Below, in pieces: positions 42,161-49,207 of a DNA stretch of 51,456 bases; the stretch's first letter is position 1, and the number at the start of each line of letters is the position of its first letter. The notes under the pieces were generated by a model, which worked only from the letters and a program-made list of their open reading frames with translations, was not told the origin of the DNA and did no database searches. This stretch comes from a virus: IMG/VR virus record IMGVR_UViG_3300010430_000064, positions 1-51,456 of that record. One strand, written 5' to 3'. The translations under genes and the position numbers were made by a program.

Positions 42161-42436
42161 ATGGAATTTAATCCTTACGTTATCGAATTAAAAACTCTAA
42201 ATAGATTAGAAAACCTTATCAAAAAAGCTGCAAATTTTGTTTTTGAAAGAAACGGAATGAGGGCGGTAAGAACTAAAGATGGAACTCTAGATACTAGGAC
42301 CCATAATATTGACCTTAATTTAGAAGAAATGACTGTCTCTTACGAGGGCGGTGCTAGTAAATGGTATTACCATAAATTTGAAACCCCTGAGGCTGCCCAA
42401 AAATGGTGGAATACTCATATTATTAACGCTAAATAA
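42161..42436 (+). CDS. Small unknown protein under strong promoter
   Basis: A 91-aa protein from ATG 42161. The in-frame TTG at 42122 lies inside the -7 box and cannot be the start. It has the helix 'LNRLENLIKKAANFVFERNG', then 'TKDGTLDTRTHNIDLNLEEMTVSYEGG' and 'WYYHKFETPEAAQKWWNTHI'. A compact alpha/beta fold with an aromatic C-terminus is likely. It is the first gene after a consensus host-type promoter and is probably expressed early. No family recognised. Confidence 0.65.
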   Translation: MEFNPYVIELKTLNRLENLIKKAANFVFERNGMRAVRTKDGTLDTRTHNIDLNLEEMTVSYEGGASKWYYHKFETPEAAQKWWNTHIINAK

Positions 42437-42444
42437 TCGGAACA

Positions 42445-44424
42445 ATGGCTAATATAGAATTTAAACCGAATCATAATACGCCTGAACATATGGCGAAGGT
42501 ATTGGAAGTCATCCAAGAAGGTACACCCGAAGCGGTCGGGATAAGGATCGGTCAGGTATATGTGGATAAAAGTTCCAGTGCATACAGCGGATTCATTGAT
42601 TTAGTTAAGGACATAACTATTGAAACTCGCAACAAGTTTCGTTCTGAAGAAACATACGAACACGTTTTGGTACATATTTATTCGTATGACCATATTGAAG
42701 ATGCAGGGAAAACTCCAGAAAATTCTAAGCATTATGCTAAAGAAAGTAAATCAAGCATCCATGATTTCTATTACTACCATATGAGGAATCATTTTAAATT
42801 TGAATCAGTAAAAGAAATGAAAGATTATTTTCAGGTAATTGATTCAGATTCATTTGATATCACTCAATATGAAGTGCATACGGTTCAGGAAAATGCCCTA
42901 GTACACATTGGGTCGGCAGACCATTTAAAAGCCATGAAAGAGGGCATGGATACCAAAAAAGATGCACTAGATAAATTCATCGGGGCAATACAGGTTAAGG
43001 CAACACAACAAAGGCTTGTACTGGAAAAATTCAAAAGCCAATTAGAAGCCCGTATGGCTAAATTCCAAGATGAAATCAGGAGAGTTGAATCAGTCCTTTG
43101 GACAATTGAGCTTTACTTAGGTATTGAGGAAACGGTTGTACAAATACAAGAGGGAACCCCTGCGTCGGCTGAGGAGCCATTACACTTATTCCAAACACCA
43201 TCGTTTATGGATGAAGAAGTTGGTGATCCGTGGGATGGGGGATTAGATTTTAAAAACGTGAGGGATTTTGATGATTGGCTGGTACGCAAGAATCATAAGG
43301 GGGTGCGTAATTATGAAGAGATTCTTTACCCTCGTTCAGTAATGTTATTCCGAGTACGTAGGCATGAAAAAGATTACGGTGATATAAATCCTTATTTAAA
43401 ATTAGAATTGGATACCAAAAATCAAAAGACTTATATTTTGATTCGTAATGGTGATCAAATTTACCGTATTTGGGCAGATATCAATATTCGTAAGTTCTTC
43501 CCTGATCAAGATGAATTCCAAAAAATGAAGGAAGATCGTTGGTACAATAATGATCCTGAAAAAATGGAGAATAGGCTTAAAGATGCTTTCTTAAAGTACC
43601 AACGCCATATGATCCTCCTGCAAGGTTTAATTGACCGTACTGAAGTATTTAGCCCTATGCCTAAAATAAGGCTACAAGATCTCCCAGAACAAGTAAAATA
43701 CCTATACACAGGTCGCATGATGCTGCCTACTGAACGTCCAATGTTTAAAGATTGGGTAAAATCTATCAATGAAAAATTAACTGACGGATGTAGAATCGTT
43801 TGGCCAAACTGGAGTGACATGGGTTATAGATCAAACGGAAGGCATTCTGATTTAAAAGAACAGGATAGATTCAGTGAACAATATTACACTTGGAGAGGTG
43901 AAAATTATAATCTCCCAGACCCACCACTTCCTGGATTATATCAAGTTGAAGGGCTTGATAGCAGTAAATGGGATTACCCTTTTATCAAAATCAGGAACAA
44001 GAAAAGTTGGGAACGTGAAGAAGATTGTAAGGGACGTCGTAAAATCCAATATCGTATTCATTTTGAAGAAGATTGCTTGATAAATTATGATCTTTGTACA
44101 TTGGACGACGTGGAGTATTACCTAAATTCACGTGCAGACCGACCTCAATATCTGTACATGATGCCATTGCTATTTGAAATTAGGAAGTACTTATTAAAAG
44201 ATAAGGAACGTGAGGAGAAGTTTGGTGAAATGGTGAAGGGGGTATTCCTTAAGGAAGGTGTCACTGTTGAAGATTGGGTTATAATCAAAAATATTGATTG
44301 GTGGAAAACCAAAAACAAGTGGAAGCGTTCATTAGAAATTGATGATTCCAAGGCTTTCCGTATGATCGTAAAGAAAATTTGTAGTGAACTTAAAATTAAT
44401 TCTAAATCTATTTTAAAATTCTAG
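42445..44424 (+). CDS. Large unknown protein with central coiled coil
   Basis: A 659-aa protein without a recognised family. Residues about 1-150 are alpha/beta with many aromatic residues. Residues about 160-225 form a probable coiled coil (KATQQRLVLEKFKSQLEARMAK). Beyond this lie a Trp/Tyr-rich central region (DPWDGGLDFKNV, DFDDWLVRKNHKG) and a basic C-terminus (WKTKNKWKRSLE). It has no membrane segment. It follows the early-type promoter at 42094 and may act on the host or on DNA. It is the largest orphan in the window. Confidence 0.7.
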   Translation: MANIEFKPNHNTPEHMAKVLEVIQEGTPEAVGIRIGQVYVDKSSSAYSGFIDLVKDITIETRNKFRSEETYEHVLVHIYSYDHIEDAGKTPENSKHYAKESKSSIHDFYYYHMRNHFKFESVKEMKDYFQVIDSDSFDITQYEVHTVQENALVHIGSADHLKAMKEGMDTKKDALDKFIGAIQVKATQQRLVLEKFKSQLEARMAKFQDEIRRVESVLWTIELYLGIEETVVQIQEGTPASAEEPLHLFQTPSFMDEEVGDPWDGGLDFKNVRDFDDWLVRKNHKGVRNYEEILYPRSVMLFRVRRHEKDYGDINPYLKLELDTKNQKTYILIRNGDQIYRIWADINIRKFFPDQDEFQKMKEDRWYNNDPEKMENRLKDAFLKYQRHMILLQGLIDRTEVFSPMPKIRLQDLPEQVKYLYTGRMMLPTERPMFKDWVKSINEKLTDGCRIVWPNWSDMGYRSNGRHSDLKEQDRFSEQYYTWRGENYNLPDPPLPGLYQVEGLDSSKWDYPFIKIRNKKSWEREEDCKGRRKIQYRIHFEEDCLINYDLCTLDDVEYYLNSRADRPQYLYMMPLLFEIRKYLLKDKEREEKFGEMVKGVFLKEGVTVEDWVIIKNIDWWKTKNKWKRSLEIDDSKAFRMIVKKICSELKINSKSILKF

Positions 44425-44426
44425 TT

Positions 44427-44693
44427 ATGGCAGCAGATTGTGAACAATGTGGGGCATTAGTCCACGCCAAAAATGGTAAAATGGTAATGCTCAAAGATGA
44501 GCTTTGGCTTTCAATAGCTAAGAAAGAAGAATTTATTTGTGATTGCTGTATTGAAAAACGTCTTGGGAGACCAATAACCGTTGAAGATTTCAAAGAACCC
44601 TCTGAGAAATACAAAAAGCATTATGGAATCAATTTCATCCTAGTCAATTACCTATTCGCTATGGAGAAAGGGTTAAAATTCAATCCACTATGA
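44427..44693 (+). CDS. Small zinc-binding protein (CxxC...CDCCIEKRLGRP)
   Basis: An 88-aa protein with 'CEQC' near the N-terminus and 'CDCCIEKRLGRP' around residues 39-50, a pattern recurrent in phage proteins of unknown function ('C..CIE.RLGR'). It probably binds zinc. Its stop overlaps the next ATG (ATGA), so the small genes here are co-translated. Confidence 0.65.
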   Translation: MAADCEQCGALVHAKNGKMVMLKDELWLSIAKKEEFICDCCIEKRLGRPITVEDFKEPSEKYKKHYGINFILVNYLFAMEKGLKFNPL

Positions 44694-45022
44694 GCAAAGA
44701 ATCCGAAGTAAAAGTGATGGGGCTTAACAGTATGCACAAGAATACTACCCTCAAATTCAATGCAAACGGCATGGAAATAGCGGTGAGCCTAAATATTGAA
44801 CCAAGTATGAAGCCATATTTATCACCAAATAACGTTTTCAAGGGGGATAAGCACTTAGTTTATTCCCTCCGGAAACATATTCCATCAAGATATATTTGTG
44901 CTAATACCATCAATATGTGGCAGGAAACGCTGTTAAATAGGTGTATGATCCTATGCCGTGAAGCTAAAATAAAAGTAAAACAATCTGAAATCAAAAAACT
45001 AAAAAGCAATGAACAAAATTAG
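44690..45022 (+). CDS. Small unknown protein
   Basis: A 110-aa basic protein. The N-terminal half is beta-like ('NTTLKFNANGMEIAVSLNIEP'). The C-terminal half is helical and Lys-rich and contains three Cys residues. No family is recognised. It overlaps both neighbours, so it belongs to the same operon as the 659-aa orphan. Confidence 0.6.
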   Translation: MSKESEVKVMGLNSMHKNTTLKFNANGMEIAVSLNIEPSMKPYLSPNNVFKGDKHLVYSLRKHIPSRYICANTINMWQETLLNRCMILCREAKIKVKQSEIKKLKSNEQN

Positions 45023-45377
45023 AAGGTTTTTAATCGGTTGGCTATTTAAGCCTGAAATGGAACAAATTGAAAACACCCTCAAAAAAATTGATGAGACTGC
45101 AGCTAAAATAGTTGAGTTGAAACATGAACATGAGGAATCCCTTAAATTATCCAAGAATCTATTTGAAAATATAGGGGTTGGGGTTGATGTTCACCAATAT
45201 TCTCCAAGTTGGGCAGTGGTATGTATTCAAGGTAAGGGAACAGATTTTGTGAAATTTTGCCACCTTAGTCAACGGGATGCACATTCTATCAGGCAATTCA
45301 TTTCACAATTTGACAGAACCCGAACCAATGTTGACTTACCTATGGGTACAAGAAAGAGTCAATTTTTATCATTTTAA
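45009..45377 (+). CDS. Small unknown protein
   Basis: A 122-aa protein. It opens with a basic, hydrophobic helix (KIRRFLIGWLF), which may associate with the membrane but is too short for a clear TM segment. A charged helix (IENTLKKIDETAAKIVELKHEHEE) and a beta-rich C-terminal half ('SWAVVCIQGKG') follow. It is the last gene before a promoter region. Function unknown. Confidence 0.6.
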   Translation: MNKIRRFLIGWLFKPEMEQIENTLKKIDETAAKIVELKHEHEESLKLSKNLFENIGVGVDVHQYSPSWAVVCIQGKGTDFVKFCHLSQRDAHSIRQFISQFDRTRTNVDLPMGTRKSQFLSF

Positions 45378-45409
45378 AAATAAATCTAATTTTATTTTGT
45401 TTTTAAAAT
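45371..45409. repeat. AT-only inverted repeat overlapping a promoter
   Basis: ATTTTAAAAA (45371-45380) and TTTTTAAAAT (45400-45409) are perfect inverted arms around 19 nt that include the TTTG box. It could form a weak hairpin or a binding site. With no G-C pairs it is not a convincing terminator. Confidence 0.5.
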
Positions 45410-45426
45410 AATTTGACATACATTTG
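45396..45426 (+). promoter_or_regulatory. Bacteroidota-type promoter TTTG-N19-TACATTTG
   Basis: TTTG at 45396-45399 and TACATTTG at 45419-45426, again exactly 19 nt apart. It drives the DUF932-like gene, whose ATG is 48 nt beyond the -7 box. Third exact match in the window. Confidence 0.88.
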
Positions 45427-45474
45427 AATTATCAAATTAAAATTAAATCTATTTTTAAATAAAAAATCGAAATC

Positions 45475-46302
45475 ATGTTACAAGAACTTACATTTGAAGC
45501 AATTGAAGCCCCTATCTTTTATGACGTAAACGGGCAGAAAATTCAATCTCCAGAACATAAGGCGATTGTAAGAAGTGACGATAACTCGGCTTTATCTATT
45601 ATGAAGAAAAGTTATCACCCTATGTTCAACAAGGATTTTATGAAATCTGTTGAACAAATGATGGCTATCAGTAATTTTGATTTCACTGGTTATAGTGAAA
45701 TTAACGGTGGAAGAATAGTTATCGCTCACCTTAAAAATAACAAGGAGAATTTAGCTATTAACGGTCATGAAATCAAGGATTACTTGGTTATGGGTAATAG
45801 TTTTGATGGGAGTTCACCTTTCTTTATTGGTACAACTACTGAATTATTGCGTTGCAAAAATCAATTCAGCCGTATCAATAGAATGGAAAGAGTTCGCCAT
45901 ACTAAATCATCTCCAAAGCGTAGAGATGAATTGTTCCGTGCCCTTGAAGTTTACTTCAAACAACGTGACCAAATGTATCAGAATTTCAATCAGCTTACTA
46001 AGGTTCAAGTTGATGAGGCTACTCGTAAATTGGCAGCGGATTATATTATGGGTATCAAGGAAGAAGATCGCCTTGCTGGATTAAGTACTCGTAAAGAAAA
46101 TCAAGTGATTTTACTTGACAATCGCATGATTCAAGAAATGAACGATGTTGGGCAAACTGCTTGGGGATTACTTCAAGGTTCAACTTACTATACTACTCAC
46201 GATATGAGTGAGAAATCAAGGGAAAGATCTGGTTTTGGTAGCCTATTTGGCAAACCTGCTGAAATCAACCAAAAAGCCCTTTCATTCTGCAATAATCTAT
46301 AA
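45475..46302 (+). CDS. DUF932-like protein
   Basis: A 275-aa protein similar to the DUF932 / phage-plasmid TIGR03299-like family: 'YHPMFNKDFMKSVEQMM', 'GGRIVIAHLKN', 'DYLVMGNSFDGSSPFFIGTTTELLRCKNQF' (split), then a helical region with 'VQVDEATRKLAADYI' and a C-terminal 'STYYTTHDMSEKSRERSGFGSLFG' (split). Members are common in phages and plasmids, often highly expressed, function unsettled. It has its own consensus promoter and an 'AATCG' leader. A role in early takeover or DNA protection is speculation. Confidence 0.75.
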   Translation: MLQELTFEAIEAPIFYDVNGQKIQSPEHKAIVRSDDNSALSIMKKSYHPMFNKDFMKSVEQMMAISNFDFTGYSEINGGRIVIAHLKNNKENLAINGHEIKDYLVMGNSFDGSSPFFIGTTTELLRCKNQFSRINRMERVRHTKSSPKRRDELFRALEVYFKQRDQMYQNFNQLTKVQVDEATRKLAADYIMGIKEEDRLAGLSTRKENQVILLDNRMIQEMNDVGQTAWGLLQGSTYYTTHDMSEKSRERSGFGSLFGKPAEINQKALSFCNNL

Positions 46303-46304
46303 TT

Positions 46305-46508
46305 ATGGGAGAGGCTTTTCCTAAGTTAAACAGCAAAAGGGTTGAAGCTAATAAGCAAGTAAATGAAATTAAGGCAGAAATTTACAAAGCCGTTGACAGT
46401 AAATTCAAAGATCTGGATTACCATAATTTCAACAAAGCCCTTATAGAAATTTTATCTGAAAATCAAACGAGAGTTTTAGACCACTATCACGGCAAATTAA
46501 TCGATTGA
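46305..46508 (+). CDS. Small unknown protein
   Basis: A 67-aa helical charged protein ('FPKLNSKRVEANKQVNEIKAEIYKAV' in two helices, then 'NFNKALIEILSENQTRVLDHYH'). It follows the DUF932-like gene after two bases and is co-transcribed with it. Not recognised. Confidence 0.6.
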   Translation: MGEAFPKLNSKRVEANKQVNEIKAEIYKAVDSKFKDLDYHNFNKALIEILSENQTRVLDHYHGKLID

Positions 46509-46517
46509 TATACAATA

Positions 46518-46551
46518 CCCCCACTTTAAGCGTAAACGTTTCAGGTGGGGG
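46518..46551 (+). promoter_or_regulatory. Strong 15-bp hairpin before the HTH gene
   Basis: CCCCCAC...GTGGGGG pairs to form a stem of 15 positions with one mismatch and two G-T wobbles, capped by TAAA. It is not followed by a T-tract, so a simple terminator is unlikely. It may stabilise mRNA, block readthrough, or act as part of the replication-control region just downstream. Confidence 0.6.
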
Positions 46552-46567
46552 ATTAAATGTCTAAAAT

Positions 46568-46873
46568 ATGGGAAATAGGAATTTTAAACAACATAAAAAG
46601 AATGGGTACACCGTTGTGGATAACTCCATAATGATGAACAAGAATATTTCTTTGAGGGCTAAAGGGTTGCTTATCGTAATGTTGAGCCTCCCACCTGATT
46701 GGAATTTTACTGAAACAGGATTAGTTTCAATAGGGATTGAAGGTCGGGATGCAATCAGGAGCACATTACAGGAGCTTGAAAAACACAAATACTTGAAGCG
46801 TACAAGGGAACGTGGTGATAATGGTAGGTTGAAAAAGATCTTCTATGATATCTATGAAGAGCCGTATGAATAA
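46568..46873 (+). CDS. RepA/DnaD-like winged-helix replication protein
   Basis: A 101-aa protein that matches the helix-turn-helix domain of plasmid/phage initiators. It has 'YTVVDNSIMMNKNISLRAKGLL' (split), 'VMLSLPPDWNFTETGL' and 'GRDAIRSTLQELEKHKYLKRTRERG' (split). This 'SLRAKGL...SLPxDW' order is typical of RepA-N/DnaD-like proteins. Only the DNA-binding part is present. Three equally spaced repeats lie 59-100 bp downstream of its stop, so it may bind them to start replication or to repress transcription. A helicase operon follows. Confidence 0.8.
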   Translation: MGNRNFKQHKKNGYTVVDNSIMMNKNISLRAKGLLIVMLSLPPDWNFTETGLVSIGIEGRDAIRSTLQELEKHKYLKRTRERGDNGRLKKIFYDIYEEPYE

Positions 46874-46907
46874 TTCACCTAACGACGGGTTGCCCAACTT
46901 AGGTGAA
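46874..46907. repeat. Inverted repeat TTCACCTAA / TTAGGTGAA with nested GGG-CCC
   Basis: Perfect 9-bp arms at 46874-46882 and 46899-46907. The centre contains GGGTTGCCC, a nested smaller stem. It starts at the end of the HTH gene (stop at 46871-46873). No T-tract follows. It could be a cruciform at a candidate origin. Confidence 0.7.
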
Positions 46908-46931
46908 AGCTATATAGGCAAAACCCCTACA

Positions 46932-46973
46932 ATAAAGTACTATATGTATAAAGTACTAATATTATAAAGTACT
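46932..46973. repeat. Three iteron-like direct repeats ATAAAGTACT, 16-bp period
   Basis: Exact copies of ATAAAGTACT lie at 46932-46941, 46948-46957 and 46964-46973, with start-to-start distances of 16 and 16 bp. Each contains the palindrome AGTACT. Equal spacing on an AT-rich tract next to an initiator-like gene fits iterons or a multi-site operator. Confidence 0.75.
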
Positions 46974-47004
46974 CTCCTTTTATTCATGATATTCATAAAA
47001 GGAG
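46974..47004. repeat. Inverted repeat CTCCTTTTAT / ATAAAAGGAG
   Basis: Perfect 10-bp arms at 46974-46983 and 46995-47004 around an 11-nt spacer, directly after the third ATAAAGTACT repeat. The sequence after it is A-rich, so it is not a + strand terminator. Two shorter perfect hairpins follow at 47029-47042 (GAATC/GATTC) and 47054-47066 (GAAGC/GCTTC). Confidence 0.7.
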
Positions 47005-47087
47005 GAAAAAATCAGTTGATAATTTCGTGAATCTGACGATTCCCTCAAGATGTGAAGCTGCGCTTCCCCCTCTTTTATTTTTAAGTT

Positions 47088-48722
47088 ATGAAGAGAACCT
47101 TTTACATAGATCAAAATTTCATTCACTTTAAATTTGAATACAACCCTGATATTAAGGAGTTGATCAAAAAGATTGAAGGTGCACATTGGAATCCTGAATT
47201 AAAGGAGTGGTATCTTGAGAGAACCCTACATAACAGGCCTGATATTTCTAAAATCGTAAAGAAATACGAATTTCAGAATATCTCAGCGAAGAGGAAAAAG
47301 AAAAACGGCAAAAACGCTAAATTGCCCGTTCAGAAAATTAAAGTCCCCAAATCCTTTAAAAAGTCCCTTAAAAAGCTACCATTAAAATTGACCCCTCGTA
47401 AATACCAAGTCAAGGGGATTTATTACATGGTAGAGAATGAAAAGGTTATTAATGGGGACGATGTAGGTTTAGGGAAAACAGGGCAGAGTATTTGCTCAAT
47501 AGAATTTAATAAATCATTCCCTTGTTTAGTCGTTCCACCTGCTTCCCTAAAATTCCAATGGGAAGATGAGTGGAATAAATGGATTGATGGAAGGGATATC
47601 TCTGTTATTGACGGAAGGGATAAGAATTTTGATGCCGAAGTAATCATCATTAATTTCGATTTATTAAATAAATTTAAGAAAGAACTCCTTAGCCTAGATT
47701 TAAAGGGTTTAATTGTGGATGAGAGCCACTTTTGTAAAAACCCTAAAAGTTTACGCTCAAAAGTTCTGAAAGAAGTTGGGAAGGGCATTAGGTTTAAGTT
47801 CCTACTTACGGGAACTCTGATTAAAAATAGACCTTTGGAAATTGTGTCACAAATTGGAATTCTTGGAATATTCGAGGAATTGTTTGGGAATTTTAATAAA
47901 TTTGTATATCGATTTTGTAATGCAAGGAGAACAAAGTATGGGCTTGATACTAAGGGTGCTAGCAAAACTTTAGAGTTGAACCAAATACTCAGAGAATATT
48001 GTTACATACGTAGGGAGAAGGGGGAAGTTAAAAAAGAATTGCCTCCTCATCAAGAAATTCCATTAAAAGTTAAGATTACAAATAAAACAATTTATAAGAA
48101 AGCCGAATCAGATTTGATTGGGTATATTCGTGAAAATATTGGGGAGATTGAAGCAGAGAATGCTCAGCGTGCTGAGGCTATTGTGAAAATCAATCTATTA
48201 AGGCAGTTAACAAGTAAGGGTAAAATCAAGACCGTTTTTGAAATGGTCGATAACTGGATAGAAGAAACTGATTATAAAATCTGTATCTTCGGTACGTATG
48301 TTGACACTTTAGAGGAAATTTCAGATTATTATAAATCCCCTTTAATTTACGGGGGTACAAGCCCAAAGAAAAAGAGGCAAATTGTTAAGGATTTCCAAGA
48401 TAGTGAAGACAGGGTAATAGTAGGGAATATTGAGAGTATGGGGACTGGAACCGATGGTTTGCAGTATTGCTCATCTATCCTGCTGATAATTGATTTACCT
48501 GATTGCCCTACTGATATTGATCAGGTGATAGGTAGATTAGTGAGGGAAGGGCAGCTTGATTTTGTTAAAGCCTATATGTTGATAAGTCCAAAGACTATCG
48601 ATGCTAGGATTTGGAAGGTGTTACAAGAAAAGAAAAAGATTACTGATGCAGTAAATAAGGGGATTGAGATTAATTCATTTGATAAGTCATTTTATGGCGA
48701 ATTAATAAAAAGCTATACATGA
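47088..48722 (+). CDS. SNF2-family helicase (SMARCAL1/HARP-like)
   Basis: A 544-aa SF2 protein. The first ~60 residues look like a HARP-like module ('HFKFEYNPDIKELIKKI', 'WNPELKEWYLE'). Helicase motifs are I 'DDVGLGKT' (about residues 123-130), II 'VDESHF' (about 210), III 'LTGTLIKNRP' (about 240), V 'GTGTDGLQ' and VI 'QVIGRLVREGQ' (about 479). SMARCAL1-like enzymes rewind or reverse replication forks. Here it begins an operon with RNase H and a UvrD-like helicase, directly beside the candidate origin. It is compact compared with cellular relatives. Confidence 0.9.
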   Translation: MKRTFYIDQNFIHFKFEYNPDIKELIKKIEGAHWNPELKEWYLERTLHNRPDISKIVKKYEFQNISAKRKKKNGKNAKLPVQKIKVPKSFKKSLKKLPLKLTPRKYQVKGIYYMVENEKVINGDDVGLGKTGQSICSIEFNKSFPCLVVPPASLKFQWEDEWNKWIDGRDISVIDGRDKNFDAEVIIINFDLLNKFKKELLSLDLKGLIVDESHFCKNPKSLRSKVLKEVGKGIRFKFLLTGTLIKNRPLEIVSQIGILGIFEELFGNFNKFVYRFCNARRTKYGLDTKGASKTLELNQILREYCYIRREKGEVKKELPPHQEIPLKVKITNKTIYKKAESDLIGYIRENIGEIEAENAQRAEAIVKINLLRQLTSKGKIKTVFEMVDNWIEETDYKICIFGTYVDTLEEISDYYKSPLIYGGTSPKKKRQIVKDFQDSEDRVIVGNIESMGTGTDGLQYCSSILLIIDLPDCPTDIDQVIGRLVREGQLDFVKAYMLISPKTIDARIWKVLQEKKKITDAVNKGIEINSFDKSFYGELIKSYT

Positions 48723-49201
48723 AAAAATATGTGATTTTTACAGATGGGAGTTGTAACGCTAAAACTAAACAGGGTGGGAGTGGGGTTTTCATAGCGAAGC
48801 CAAAAGAAAAAAGAATTGGTATTGGGTATTGCCCGACAAGGACAGGGAGGACAGAAGTCAACGCCCTTTTGTTAGCTTTGAAGGAAATCCCCAAGGATAA
48901 GAAAACCAATGTCCTCATCTATTCTGATAGCCAATACGTGGTGAAATCAATCATGGAGAATTGGGTTTACAATTGGGAAAAGATGGGGTGGATTGACCGT
49001 AAAAATGTAGACCTTTGGAAGAAGATTCTTAAGAGAATCAGAAATCGACCAAAAATGAAATTAAAATTAATCCATATCAAAGGGCACCAAAAGGATCTTT
49101 CAAATGAATTGATTGCTGGAAATAATGAGGCTGACAAGTTAGCTTCATACAAAAATTTTAAAGAATTCGTAAAAACTGACCCAAGTACTTGGGATAAATA
49201 A
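48719..49201 (+). CDS. Ribonuclease HI
   Basis: A 160-aa RNase H type 1. The catalytic set is visible: Asp in 'FTDGSC' (about residue 8), Glu in 'RTEVNAL' (about 45), Asp in 'YSDSQYV' (about 69) and Asp in 'GNNEADKLA' (about 136). It also has 'HIKGHQ', the handle region. It removes RNA primers or R-loops, consistent with a phage that runs its own replication fork. Its ATG overlaps the SNF2 stop by 4 nt. Confidence 0.92.
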   Translation: MKKYVIFTDGSCNAKTKQGGSGVFIAKPKEKRIGIGYCPTRTGRTEVNALLLALKEIPKDKKTNVLIYSDSQYVVKSIMENWVYNWEKMGWIDRKNVDLWKKILKRIRNRPKMKLKLIHIKGHQKDLSNELIAGNNEADKLASYKNFKEFVKTDPSTWDK

Positions 49202-49207
49202 ATCGAA

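Noticed and set aside
45371-45409. AT-only inverted repeat as a terminator
   Set aside because: The arms contain no G-C pairs, so the hairpin would be weak; reported as a repeat instead.
47054-47082. GAAGC/GCTTC hairpin plus T-tract as a terminator before the SNF2 gene
   Set aside because: The stem is only 5 bp and the T-tract starts six bases later; too weak to call.
47423-47965. 180-aa open frame on the - strand
   Set aside because: It is antisense to the helicase motifs of the SNF2 gene; no start context or family signal.
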